From contig CAICTM010000161.1 in the NCBI GenBank assembly GCA_903772945.1, forward strand, positions 1-64,000: a stretch of 64,000 bases of DNA. Reading direction: 5' to 3'. This document shows positions 19,906 to 29,929 of the stretch, piece after piece (positions within the stretch are counted from its first letter, which is position 1; the number at the start of each line of letters is the position of its first letter). The position numbers were made by a program, and so were the translations under genes. The notes under the pieces were generated by a model. That model saw nothing but the letters and a program-made list of their open reading frames with translations. It was not told the DNA's origin and did not search any database. Source of the stretch: Seminavis robusta. Its lineage: Eukaryota > Bacillariophyta > Bacillariophyceae > Naviculales > Naviculaceae.

Positions 19906-20988
19906 ATGAGCGGCATGCTAACTATATCCAAAACATTCCTTTGCCTGGTGGTGCTGCTAATCCATGCCACAAGCGGCAAAGGCCTTTCTTCCACGTCCCA
20001 GTCCAAAGGACAATTGTTGGTCATTGGAGCGACTGGTACCACGGGGTTGCGAGCTATTCAAGGGCTGATGGATGCGGGCTACAAGCCACAGCAACTTCGC
20101 TTGTTAACCCGCAATGCCAACAGCGAAAAATGCCTGGCATTGAAGAATGCAGGGTTTGAAATTGCCCAAGCTGACATGGAAGATCTGAATTCACTTCGAG
20201 GCCAAGATCTCACCACGGGATGTACTGGTTGCTACGTTCATTCCACTTCTAGTGACATACCCGAGTTGGACAAGGGAGAAGTGCCACGAGCCGAAAATCT
20301 GGCCTTGGTCATTGGCAGCGAGAAGAATCAAATTCGCCACATTGTTTACAACTCAGCAGCGGCACATGAAGACCATGGGGTTGCTCGTATCACTCAAAAA
20401 CACGACGTGGAAAACGTATTTCAAAACCTGGTGCAAACACACAACAACAAGGATGACAATGGCAAGCTCTCGTTTACAGCACTCCGATGCAACATTTTCA
20501 TGGAGGAACTCTGGAAGGTATACACTCGCCCCACAATCCTCAAGGGTCGCTACCCACTTCCAGTTCGAGGCAAACGCAAAATTTACTTGATCTCCGTCCG
20601 AGATTTGGGAAAATTAGCGGGTAGCATCATCAGGAACAGCGGTTCCAATAATCCAGATGAAGCGTCCTCTTTCACTGAAACAATCAACATTGCTGGGGAC
20701 TATCTTTCTGCCAAGGAAATTGCACAGGCCTTTGGGTCTGCGCAAGGAACTCCTTGTGAGCACTACAACCCTAGGCTCATGACGCTCAAGGCGTGGTGGA
20801 AATTCCCGGAGCTCTACGAGCAGATACGATTCATTCAAACCTTTACCGTGCAAACTGATGTGGAGGCATTGAAAGGAAGGTTCCCAGGCATGCTGACGAG
20901 CTTTGCGGACTTTTTGGAGGAGACTCAGTGGGGCAATAAAGAGCTTTCCTTTTCGGACTTTTCAAACATTGCCAATCTAAAGTTGTAG
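19906..20988 (+). CDS. NmrA-like NAD(P)-binding protein with signal peptide
   Basis: A 360-residue member of the atypical SDR (NmrA/HSCARG-like) family. A hydrophobic signal-like segment (about residues 4-25, LTISKTFLCLVVLLIHATSG) precedes the Rossmann motif LLVIGATGTTG at about 36-46. Next come RLLTRN, VYNSAAAHED and the substrate-domain ending TSFADFLEE. NmrA-like proteins usually lack the SDR Tyr-x-x-x-Lys and can act as redox sensors or reductases; here the YxxxK is not seen. The signal segment suggests entry to the ER, or plastid import if a transit peptide follows. The start chosen is the first ATG (19906); the frame is open upstream only from a GTG. Single exon. Confidence 0.82.
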   Translation: MSGMLTISKTFLCLVVLLIHATSGKGLSSTSQSKGQLLVIGATGTTGLRAIQGLMDAGYKPQQLRLLTRNANSEKCLALKNAGFEIAQADMEDLNSLRGQDLTTGCTGCYVHSTSSDIPELDKGEVPRAENLALVIGSEKNQIRHIVYNSAAAHEDHGVARITQKHDVENVFQNLVQTHNNKDDNGKLSFTALRCNIFMEELWKVYTRPTILKGRYPLPVRGKRKIYLISVRDLGKLAGSIIRNSGSNNPDEASSFTETINIAGDYLSAKEIAQAFGSAQGTPCEHYNPRLMTLKAWWKFPELYEQIRFIQTFTVQTDVEALKGRFPGMLTSFADFLEETQWGNKELSFSDFSNIANLKL

Positions 20989-21787
20989 GCCACCCTTCCA
21001 TACCGGTAGGCTCGTCACGCACTGTTAGCGAGATATGGTAGCCGCCAGATGCGTGTCCAGTGGAATTGACAATTATGCCTATCTTGCCACTCTGATCTCC
21101 AACAAGAACTGTGGGCAAAGATATACGAGGGGTTACCTCCCAAGATTGCTCGAAGATGGGATCGCCAGTAGAACCAAAGGCGGACGTCTGCCCCATTTCA
21201 TCAGTGGGTTGTTAAGTGGGTTGGCCCTTGTAATTTTGTTCTGATGAGCAACGAACACTACTGGTACAGTCATACCAACCATGCAGCGGGATTATTTACG
21301 TGCATAGTCCACAAGTATAGTATGGAGCGTGATAGGCAGAATCTATTTTTAGTACATTAGAAAGCACAGGATTCGCTCTGAAAGGCCAATGGTGGAGCAT
21401 AGCTTCCCTTTGGCTACTTTTAAGGGTCCAGCGGCAGCCTGGCTAGTTAGATCGATGTGCAGCTATGCTCATGTGCCCACTTTGACCCTTCTTCAGCAGC
21501 AAATGAGCATGTGGCCTCAACCCATGGGCAACCAGTTGCTTTGGCCATTTCAACTGCTCCTCAGAGGAACATCATCACCACTTCCAGCTTCTGAACGATT
21601 TCTTCATTCCAGGGTCAAAACCGATTGCTCTGGCGACGGCCAGACACTACTTTCAGTCCCCTCCGCAAAGAGACACGGGATTTCTTCAACGTTGCGTTGG
21701 AAAAGGACAAGCACAACAACAACAACAGCAACAAAACACCCGCAGATTGTTCTTCCTGGCTAGTAGTTAGAAGGCTTGTTTGCAACC
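20989..21787. other. intergenic, no gene recognised
   Basis: Holds the promoter and leader of eIF3l. Frames at 21035-21244 and 21389-21763 on the plus strand have no motif. A CAACAACAACAACAG tract lies about 70 bp before the eIF3l start. Confidence 0.45.
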
Positions 21788-23434
21788 ATGGCAGCGGACT
21801 CTGATGCTTGTGTGCCCAAGGCATTGACTGATTTCGTCTTTGACCTGTACGATTCTGTGACGTTATCTCACATTGCCGAGGAACAAAAGAGGCTGTACAA
21901 TTCTGATTTTCGCGATTTGTCTTCCAAGTACTTTGCCAGCACACCATGGCCGTCTCCCCAGACGATTGCGACCGAGTGCAACGGAGATCCTTTGTTCTTG
22001 GCTCTGTACCGTGAACTGACACACCGTCACTGGCACGCCGTGTCTCGCATCAACATTCGCGACCGTATGGAAGGATGGCAAGTCTACCGCGAGTTGTTTG
22101 AAGAAATTTTGCAGGAGGAACCCAACTTTTACATTACTCCTGGCTGGGCCTTTGACATTCTCAATGAGTTTGTCTACCAGTTCCAGGGATTCTGCCAGTT
22201 CCGGACCAATTTGCACAGCAATGCCGTCAAGTACGGATTGATCAAGGAAGGAGAGTCGTTTGGAAGTGTCAACTCCAGTGGACCGGCGCCACCCCAGAAT
22301 GTTATTGACAACATCAATATGTTGACTTCGGCGGATGCCTGGGAGGTCGAACAGGTATTTTCATATTTGCATCGTCTCGTCAAAATTGGAATCACCTCGG
22401 AGAGGCCAGCGTATCAATACTTGGGACTCTTTGCGTCTGTGGCCCTCAGTCGTCTTGAGTGCTTGCTCGGGGATTATTCCGCATCTCTCAAGGCACTCAT
22501 GCCCATTTCCGATGCTATCGTCGTCAAGAAGGATGATACGGAACATACTGCTGTAGAAATCATTCAAAGTGTCTTTTTGGCACGTCTTAGCATGGCGTAT
22601 CATGCCGGGATCTCATTCATGATGCTTCGACGATACAAGGATGCCTCCCGGATCTGGGGCGATATTTGTGCCTACATGCAGCGTGGTTTCAAGGTACGTG
22701 ACAAACAAACAACCGTTGCACGTTATTAATGTATTGCAAGATTAATTGCATTTGATTTGCATTCATATGTCATTACTTACTTGTCCTTTCCTTCCTTCCT
22801 TGATTCATTGTAGACTGGCCAATTGCGAAAGTTGCCCAACTCGGACCAGTTCAACAAACAGTACGAGCGTATGATTTCCTTGTTGGCCATTGTCACACAC
22901 ATTTGCCCTCCTGCCGGTACTGTTGAGGAAAGTATTCTCCGTACCATTCGAGAAAAACACGGACCCATCCTCTCCAAGATTGATGCCGGGGAAGAAGGAT
23001 ACGAAGACTTGTTCATGTGCCCAAAATTCGTCACGGCATCCTTCGACAATGTCTACAAACTTCAAATGAGAGCCTTTAGCAAGGAAATGGCACCCCAGCA
23101 TGCCTGCCGAAAGTTGCGGTCCTACATGAAGCTCTACACGTCTGTTGCCGTGTCCAAACTAGCCAAGTTTAATGACATGGAGGTAGATGACTTTGTTCCA
23201 CTCTTGATTTCCTACAAGTATCGGATGTTGCAGCCTGAGGCTCCTGAAAGCAATATGTTCACCGATGATGCAACCAGCAAGAGTGCCTTGGATATTCACT
23301 ACTATTTGGTGGAAGACCTTGTCCATGTGGATGAAGCTGAAAAGGAACGTCGTTTTGAAAAGTACTTTGTTGGGCAAATCTCACAGAACGCAGAAATCTT
23401 GGGTGATGCCATGGCAATCAACACGACAATCTAA
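21788..23434 (+). CDS. EIF3L: translation initiation factor eIF3 subunit L
   Basis: A 508-residue subunit of the eIF3 scaffold that recruits mRNA to the 40S ribosome. Two exons, 21788-22693 and 22814-23434, flank a 120-nt GT-AG intron in phase 0. Landmarks are ITPGWAFDILNEFVYQFQGFCQFR near residue 120, the PCI-type helical region with YLGLFASVALSRLECLLGDY, and DQFNKQYERMISLLAIVTHICP just after the splice; each matches eIF3L positions. The ending ILGDAMAINTTI is complete. The ATG at 21788 has a good context (ACCATGG). A housekeeping gene; identification is firm. Confidence 0.95.
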
Positions 23435-23664
23435 ACAACTAGCAATCAGTACTTGCTACTCGCAGGTGTGTAGCTAGCTAGTGAGTTCTAAAGTTGAGTA
23501 CAGCAGTACATTCGTTTCATGGTATCATGGTCAATTTGAAGCTAAATCGTACTAAAGTCAAAGCAGTGTTGTGTTGATTAAAAACCTCCCGTTATACATG
23601 ATTGCGCTCAATCTACAGTTTTTAGTGTCTCAATAGCATGACTACTGTACTCCAACTAGATAGT

Positions 23665-24969
23665 CTACACGGTGGAGGGGAAGGATGTCACTGTCGCAAC
23701 ATCATCCTGTCCTTTTCGTAGCTTCCTTCTGCCCCTTCGCTTTCGCCGAAAGCTCGACAACATTGCTACGGGTTTGGCCACCAACTTGAACAGAGTGCTC
23801 TTGCCGCGCCGTTTCTTGGGTTTATTGTTGCTGCTTTGTGTATTGCTGCTGTACACCGAGGAAGTCGTCTCAACCTCGCTGCTTTTCACACCACTCTTGG
23901 TTCTGATATTGACCAAGGAAGAATCCTTTTCATCCTCCAACAACAAATTTTCGTTGCGCATTGCCAACCAATCCGCTTTGAAATCAGCCCATTCATCTTT
24001 TATTACCTTTCTCATAGTTTTGTACCACTTGGGCATGTGTGCTTGATTGACGTTGGGGGCATCCTCCTCATTGAGAACTTGGTTGAGGAAACAACACAAG
24101 CTGAGGGAGAGACTGACCATTAGTATCAGGCACAACGTGATGATGAGCCAATACCCATGGTCAGAATAAATAGCAATTCCTATTGCAAGGACAATAGCAA
24201 TGACGATCAAGGCACAAAAGAACGCCATGGCGAATTGAATGACTAGAGCCACCCGAGCCTCATATCTTTCTTCTTCCATATCTTTTCTGTTTTTTCTCTT
24301 GGATCGAAGTGAAGAAGATCTTCGCCGTATCATTTTCTTCCTGATGGCTGAGGCAGGTGGAGGAAGTTCTTTGGCATCCATTTCCAGTGGCATCAGGTGA
24401 TAACTCCCAGCCCCAGAGGAAGACGTGACGGTAGCAGTAGCTGCAACAGCCGCAGTGTTTTCTCGAGGCCGGCTATTTGCTGAAGGACTTCGTGAGCGTC
24501 TGGTCCTTCCAGGGGAACGGCTTCGTGTCCGTGTTCGGCTGCTAGATCTGCCTCTACCTTCAGATCGACTTCTGCCTCTGCCTTCAGATCGACTTCTGCC
24601 TCTGCCTTCAGATCGACTTCTGCCTCTGCCTCTACCTTCCGATAGACTTTTGCCTGGGCTCCGAGATCGGCCTCTGCCTTCCGACAGGCTTTTGCCTGGG
24701 CTACGAGATCGGCCTCGGATTGGCAACTCAGGGGGTGGCTGATAGGATGTGTATTGGTGATATTGCCGTTGTACGCTGTTCCCTGAAGAAAATTGACTGT
24801 GATCAAAGGGTTGTGTCGAGGAAGCAATGGAATTCTCTTCTGGTTTCTTGACGATCGTGGACCTCCTCAAGGCACTCTTCAATTCAAGAGTTTGATCCAC
24901 TGAGACTTTGGGCGTTCGTGGCAGGCCACCACAGCCATCCCCTTCATTGACCATATCATCTTGGTACAT
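23665..24969 (-). CDS. RS-repeat two-TM membrane protein, unknown
   Basis: A 434-residue protein of unknown function. Residues about 85-180 are a dense Arg/Ser/Gly tract (SEGRGRSRSEGRGRSRSEGR and variants) like SR splicing-factor domains. It is followed by a basic stretch and two adjacent transmembrane helices around residues 235-300 (ALIVIAIVLAIGIAIY and LIITLCLILMVSLSLSLCC). The C-terminal region is mixed charge and ends in a highly basic KKRRGK...RRKRRGRRKLRKG tract. An RS domain on a membrane protein is unusual; in the lamin B receptor an RS region faces the nucleoplasm, which offers an analogy, not homology. The start is the ATG at 24969; a TTG-led extension has no support. Its 3' end faces eIF3l, 230 bp away. 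Confidence 0.72.
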   Translation of the reverse strand: MYQDDMVNEGDGCGGLPRTPKVSVDQTLELKSALRRSTIVKKPEENSIASSTQPFDHSQFSSGNSVQRQYHQYTSYQPPPELPIRGRSRSPGKSLSEGRGRSRSPGKSLSEGRGRGRSRSEGRGRSRSEGRGRSRSEGRGRSSSRTRTRSRSPGRTRRSRSPSANSRPRENTAAVAATATVTSSSGAGSYHLMPLEMDAKELPPPASAIRKKMIRRRSSSLRSKRKNRKDMEEERYEARVALVIQFAMAFFCALIVIAIVLAIGIAIYSDHGYWLIITLCLILMVSLSLSLCCFLNQVLNEEDAPNVNQAHMPKWYKTMRKVIKDEWADFKADWLAMRNENLLLEDEKDSSLVNIRTKSGVKSSEVETTSSVYSSNTQSSNNKPKKRRGKSTLFKLVAKPVAMLSSFRRKRRGRRKLRKGQDDVATVTSFPSTV

Positions 24970-25422
24970 GGTAGGCACAGCCAATCAACTATGTGTGTTG
25001 GCAGTGCTGCTCAGCTGATACCTTATTATACTAGTATGCTGATGGCTGATAGGTACCGGTGCTAGCTAGCACTGCGAATGTCAACGACCGTGAGAGGAGT
25101 GGCAGCTCAGGTTGTGGCGGCCGTTTTTTGTTGGACAAAGATGCTGGTCACCAGGCGTCGGGCGTTGGAACGGAAACTTGATCGCCTTCTTGCCGTGGAC
25201 GAAAATGGCCGTGGAAATAGAACGTGGGCCACAACAAAACACACACATCAAGCCGCGGGAACCTTCCGTCACAACCCTCTGCCATCCATGGTCATACTTC
25301 CGTACTGTACCGGTACAGAGAGACCTTCCTACTACTCAGTATACATTTTGTCATTTTGTCTGTCTAGCTAGTACAGTGTATAATCGTACCGAGCAACACT
25401 TAGAAACCTAAGCATAAATGCA
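24970..25422. other. intergenic, palindromic words
   Basis: Contains GATAGGTACCGGTGCTAGC near 25050 and GTACTGTACCGGTACAG near 25302. A 97-codon plus-strand frame from 25078 has no motif and is not called. Confidence 0.45.
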
Positions 25423-27534
25423 TCATTCATGACTTATCATTTCAGGCTTCAGTGCAAGGCTACAAGGACCCTCTCGGAACGGGCATTCGTTGGATCCTCC
25501 TCTTTGCCTTGCTGTCTCGAGTACGGTGGTAGCGGTAGCAATCCGGTCGTGTTGCCAATGCTCGTCTGATTTGCGGGCCGCATGGCAGGAGCCTTTGTTA
25601 GAAGTCTCACCCTCTTGTTCATATCTGTGGCTCGCCGCCTTTGTAACCTTGCCACCACCATCAACGGAAGCTCGCCGCAAGGGCCAACTTGCCCTCTTCC
25701 ATGCCTTGCCCTTTTGCTTAAGTACTTCGCCCCATTCACGAGACAAGCTTCCTCTTCTGCGCTGTCTTTCAGATCCAGGAGCATCCTGCTGCGAGGACAA
25801 CACATCCATTTTCCTTGCTTGGTTCGCAACCGCTTCAATTCGTTCACGACATAGGCGTTGTCTGAGAAGCTGCTCTTCCATCCCAGGATCATAAAGCCTC
25901 AAGGCTGATTGGTATTCTTTGAGGGAATCAGAGCTTCTCCCTATGTCTTCCATGACGACACCTATACAGAAGCAACAATCTGCGGTCCTTGAGCGAGAGT
26001 TCCCCAGCTTTGATTCGTCTCCATAGAGTAATCGAGCACGTTCGAATGCCTCCCAAGCCGCTTGGTAAAGTCTTCTTTGATGGAACAACTTCCCGCGTTC
26101 ATAGTGCACATCTGCAAACCTGAGGCCTCCCTCGTCTTGAATCGCTTTGGCAACGTTGTGGGCCATATCAGCCCAGTCAGAGTCTCCAGTTGCATTCAAG
26201 ATGTCGCCAATGCCTCTGTACGTAGCTGCCGTGGTTTCATTCGCGAATTCATGACCCGCTTCCTGACTTTGCAGTGAGCTTCGAAGTTGGCCCAACGCCT
26301 TGCCAAGTTTCCCTTGAAAGTAGAGGGCACTGCCAATGAAGTAGAGGACACTGCCGACATTACGGTGGGACGCAGCTGTTTCAACATGATCTCTTCCCAG
26401 CAGATGCTCTCGGATGTACAATGCGTGCCTGTACTCGGTCAAGGCTTCTTCGTAGTTCCCTTGATTCTGCAGGATATCACCAATGTGAGTACGGCAAGTA
26501 GCGAGTTCGAGTTCAGCATCGGGGTACTGGCCATTCTCTGCCACCACAAGACTCAAGAGAACGCGACACGCCATTCGGGACAATCTCAGCGCGGTGTCGT
26601 TGATACTGTGCCGACAAATCATCGAAGCAACTTGATTGCAAACCTTTGCAAACGCAAGGCAGTCAATCTTGATACCATAAACGCTTTCATCACGGTCCAA
26701 AACCGTGATGATCTCCTGTATTGTTTGCTCTAAAAGATCCCGGAGAATCTCGCTGACAGCATGGTTGATGACTCCATATCCGGGGTCGGCTTCCACGAGA
26801 ATTTTAACGCAATCGCTCTCGACCACGGCATTCTGAATGAGTATCTTTGATATCCTTTGAAGAAGCGTTTCCAACCCTTTGCCCTCATTGACAAAGATGT
26901 CATTGGCAAGAGCGAGGTGCTCGCTTGAAGGCATTACCAGAGTTATCCGTCGATTCGGGCTGTTGGCAATAAACAGCTCGCACAGGCATTTGGCACTCTT
27001 CAAGTATGAGGGATCGTTCCATGGGCTCATCAGGGCCAAGACATGACCAATCTTTGAGATTCTAGCTCCAAAGTCAGCAAGCAAGTCCAGAGAACGCTGC
27101 GGTTTTTGGTGGTGGCTGGTACAGAAACAACTTATCCAAACAAATGTGCGTTTGGGTTCATTTTGTGAAGTGGAGCAAAAATCAACCAAGGAGTCAATGA
27201 TTTCTCCAAAACTGTGGCTCCCTGCATAGCTTAGCAAGTGCGTAGCCTCCCCGACGTAGTCTGGGTTCTCTGGAATGCAATCGACAAAGGCCGCCCCCTT
27301 CCAGCCGTTTCTCAGGCAAGGGACATTCAACGCCTTGGACCGATTCAAAGAACCAGGATTCTCGCGGGACGCTTTTTCAATCTCATCAATGCTGGACTCT
27401 CGAGTTAACGATGAACCCGGAGTGGTTAGCACCTCGTCAAGAAAGACCGTCTCGAGATAGTGGACGCTGGGAGCTCGGATGCTGATGCTCGGAACAGGAT
27501 CAGCCAAGTGATTGCGAATCTGATGGTTATACAT
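25423..27534 (-). CDS. TPR protein with signalling-like N-terminal domain
   Basis: A 703-residue single-exon protein. Residues about 125-215 follow a pattern seen upstream of TPRs in many algal and oomycete proteins: RTFVWISCF, then an H-Q pair, a Phe, then ISKIGHVLALMSPWNDP, then a CLCELF segment (usually WCLWELY) and RRITLVMP. Residues about 370-570 hold kinesin-light-chain-style TPRs (HIGDILQNQGNYEEALTEYR with AL-x-I-REHLLGRDH; GKALGQLRSSL; WEAFERARLLYG; DSLKEYQSALRLYD). The tail is basic, with RRRGSLSREWGEVLKQKGKAWK. TPRs bind protein partners; the N-terminal domain may be a TIR-like or STAND-associated effector, but that is inference. The start is an ATG at 27534. Confidence 0.78.
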   Translation of the reverse strand: MYNHQIRNHLADPVPSISIRAPSVHYLETVFLDEVLTTPGSSLTRESSIDEIEKASRENPGSLNRSKALNVPCLRNGWKGAAFVDCIPENPDYVGEATHLLSYAGSHSFGEIIDSLVDFCSTSQNEPKRTFVWISCFCTSHHQKPQRSLDLLADFGARISKIGHVLALMSPWNDPSYLKSAKCLCELFIANSPNRRITLVMPSSEHLALANDIFVNEGKGLETLLQRISKILIQNAVVESDCVKILVEADPGYGVINHAVSEILRDLLEQTIQEIITVLDRDESVYGIKIDCLAFAKVCNQVASMICRHSINDTALRLSRMACRVLLSLVVAENGQYPDAELELATCRTHIGDILQNQGNYEEALTEYRHALYIREHLLGRDHVETAASHRNVGSVLYFIGSALYFQGKLGKALGQLRSSLQSQEAGHEFANETTAATYRGIGDILNATGDSDWADMAHNVAKAIQDEGGLRFADVHYERGKLFHQRRLYQAAWEAFERARLLYGDESKLGNSRSRTADCCFCIGVVMEDIGRSSDSLKEYQSALRLYDPGMEEQLLRQRLCRERIEAVANQARKMDVLSSQQDAPGSERQRRRGSLSREWGEVLKQKGKAWKRASWPLRRASVDGGGKVTKAASHRYEQEGETSNKGSCHAARKSDEHWQHDRIATATTVLETARQRGGSNECPFREGPCSLALKPEMISHE

Positions 27535-28230
27535 TCCGTCTAATACATATATGTCGCTGCGTCGCCTTTCTTCGTCTTCTGGTTATTGTTGTTGCCATTA
27601 TTTGTTGAATGCTCACTTCTTGTCATCATCGACCGACTGTTCATGGATGTTCCTTCATCCTTCATATACCGGTTCCTGGACCCGGCTATCGGAACCGGAT
27701 ACGGTTCGGAAAAGACATGAACAGTCGCGAACATCGTGGGGTCCAGCCGTGGATCCACTTTGAGAGCTCGAACCCTAAACAGATCACAATGTTGCGCGCG
27801 CTCTCAATCGTGAAGCTTTTAGTCCTGTTTTGGGTTCCGAAGAAGCACGAAAGATTTCAAGATTTCAACGGGAAAGAACCGCTCATGGGCAGCCTTCTGT
27901 AAGCTTGAGGAAGAACCAGCACAACAAGAAGAGCCATCACCAGCCCAACCAGAGACCAGAGACACCACCAGTTCGTTCGTCAAGTTTCCTTGTCTCGCCT
28001 CTTTCTTCTTACTCGTGCCTTTGCGATTTCTGTCTTGGGCGGTGTTCGTACGAACTCCAGCACGGTTGTGCGAGGTTTCCAAAGAACATTCATTGCCCAA
28101 GCAACCCAAAAAGTTCTATTTGTCTTTCCTGCTCTTGTGAATCAATCACATCAATCGGCACCTTACTCGAGCATCAGTTTGCCATACTTGCTTTGGCCAG
28201 ATTCCATCTTGTTTTCCCACTAAATTGATA
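27535..28230. other. intergenic between divergent genes
   Basis: Upstream of the U-box gene several plus-strand frames (27551-27902, 27830-28228, 27990-28223) lack motifs, and the last two lack a supported ATG. They may be 5' leader. Confidence 0.4.
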
Positions 28231-29563
28231 ATGACTGCAACTACAACTAAAAACAACACTACCGTTGGTTCCACAACAGCAAATACTGCTGATGAAGAAA
28301 ACCAGCTCAAGACGCTCGATAGCGAGCCCAACGACAACCAACTGAAACCAGGTGGAGCCTTTCCAGAGGAAGATTCAGCCCCCAACGAAGAACCAGATAT
28401 TATGGTTGTCGCTCTAGCTGATGATGGCGAAGAAGCCGACGACGGTGTGGCAGAAACAGCCACGAAGGACGAACGGAAACAAGATGAGAACCCCTCAGAC
28501 GAGACACATTTTGCCGATGAACAAGACCCAGAGCTCAAATTCCCGTTTCCAAAAGCCTTCCACGATCCAATCAGCAATAAGATTATGGTCGACCCTGTCG
28601 TCTTGCCAGACGGTAACAGCTACGAAAAGGAAGATGTGATTTCCCGTGCCAATGGCGAAATCCACTATCCAAACCGTGCACTAAAGGCATACATCGAGGC
28701 GGAGCTGGATCGATACGGGGATGCAGGCACTGTACGGGCGGCCGTGCAACAGTGGGGTGAGAGCTTGCGATCGGGGTGGCAACGGCTGATAGAAAATTCG
28801 CCCTTGCCAGCGGGAGAAGAACGAACTCTGCCAACGGCATTTTACGGACCCATCACATTTGAACTCTTGCAGGAACCCGTCATTGATCCTGACGGACATT
28901 CGTACGAAAAGGTATGTGCTTGCATACTACATGTACAACTTGTGATTGAATCTATTTTTGGTACATAGGTGCTCAACATGTTTCTTTCTTGCTTTCTTTG
29001 ATCAGGCTGCAATTTACCAATGGATCCAGGCCAATGGCGACTCCCCCGTCACGCGAAAACCTTTGACAATCGAACAACTTTACGACAACAACGCCTTGCT
29101 GAATGTGATGGAAGAACTCAGCGACGAAAATGGACCACAACCCGTAAGCGCGTGTATGCGTCGATGGAAAGAGGAACACTTGAACCACACTCCCACTCCG
29201 CCGCCGGATCCCACGGCACCTCAAGCCAGCAATATAGAAAGCAGCAACCATGGCCCTACCATGCCGAATCCACAATATCCAACAACCCGAGAAGATTTGG
29301 AGGCTTTGCAGCGTCTTCGAAACCAAAAGCATGCCACTCTGTTCGGAATCCTGGTCATCTGCCTGCTCATCTTCTTTTTCGCGCCGTCGTACTTTTTGTG
29401 CTTCCTAATGATTCTGGTGGCGGCTTCGATTGTATATGCGCCACAGATGGCCCGCCATCGACAGCTAGAAGATCGTCGGCGAGAGATCATTGCGGAGGCT
29501 TATCGCCGACAGCAGCGACAGCAACAACGCCGACAACAACAGCAACCACAGGCGGCTCCCTAA
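28231..29563 (+). CDS. double U-box, membrane-anchored E3 ligase-like protein
   Basis: A 412-residue protein from exons 28231-28911 and 29006-29563 around a 94-nt intron. Two U-box domains are visible: the first (from about residue 98) has FPKAFHDPISNKIMVDPVVL and PDGNSYEKEDV; the second (from about 195) has FYGPITFELLQEPVIDPDGH, then SYEK-AAIYQWIQ, the splice falling exactly between SYEK and AAIYQWI, then SPVTRKPL. U-boxes recruit E2 ubiquitin-conjugating enzymes. Two hydrophobic segments near residues 340-385 (TLFGILVICLLIFFFAPSYF and LCFLMILVAASIVYA) anchor it, and a Gln/Arg-rich tail follows. The first 90 residues are acidic and disordered. The start ATG at 28231 has A at -3. Which membrane, and which substrates, are unknown. 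Confidence 0.87.
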
Positions 29564-29929
29564 GTCGATCAAAAATGCAACGAGAACCAGCCATCTCTTC
29601 TTATGGTCAATACGGACCACCAACATGAAAGTGGCGACGAATTTTGCTTCGAAGTTGGCTGCAGCCGATAAAAGGAAATATCATCCACAACCCCAACAAC
29701 AATTCAATGAGTAACTCATAGCAGCAAATCGCATGTACCACTGGATGTGTACAATGATTCTAACATGTAATAAAAAGGGGGAAAACACAAGCCTTCACTG
29801 CGAGAGCCATTAGTAGCCAACCGGTAGGTGCCGGTACCAACGGATGAAGCTGAATGACATCCGAAATTTGTATTGAAATGTATTTCCTATTTTAATAGTT
29901 AGTCTTTTATTGGGCGGAGCAGCGCATGT
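29564..29929. other. intergenic between convergent genes
   Basis: 3' flanks of the U-box gene and IspG; GGTAGGTGCCGGTACC near 29823. No gene seen. Confidence 0.5.

Noticed and set aside
20843-21196. 117-codon minus-strand frame
   Set aside because: Overlaps the 3' end of the NmrA-like gene on the other strand and shows no motif.
21389-21763. 124-codon plus-strand frame upstream of eIF3l
   Set aside because: No domain; ends in a CAACAA tract and lies where the eIF3l leader is expected.
27830-28228. plus-strand frames before the U-box gene, one resembling a mitochondrial presequence
   Set aside because: No supported ATG for the presequence-like frame and no splice that joins it to the U-box frame convincingly.
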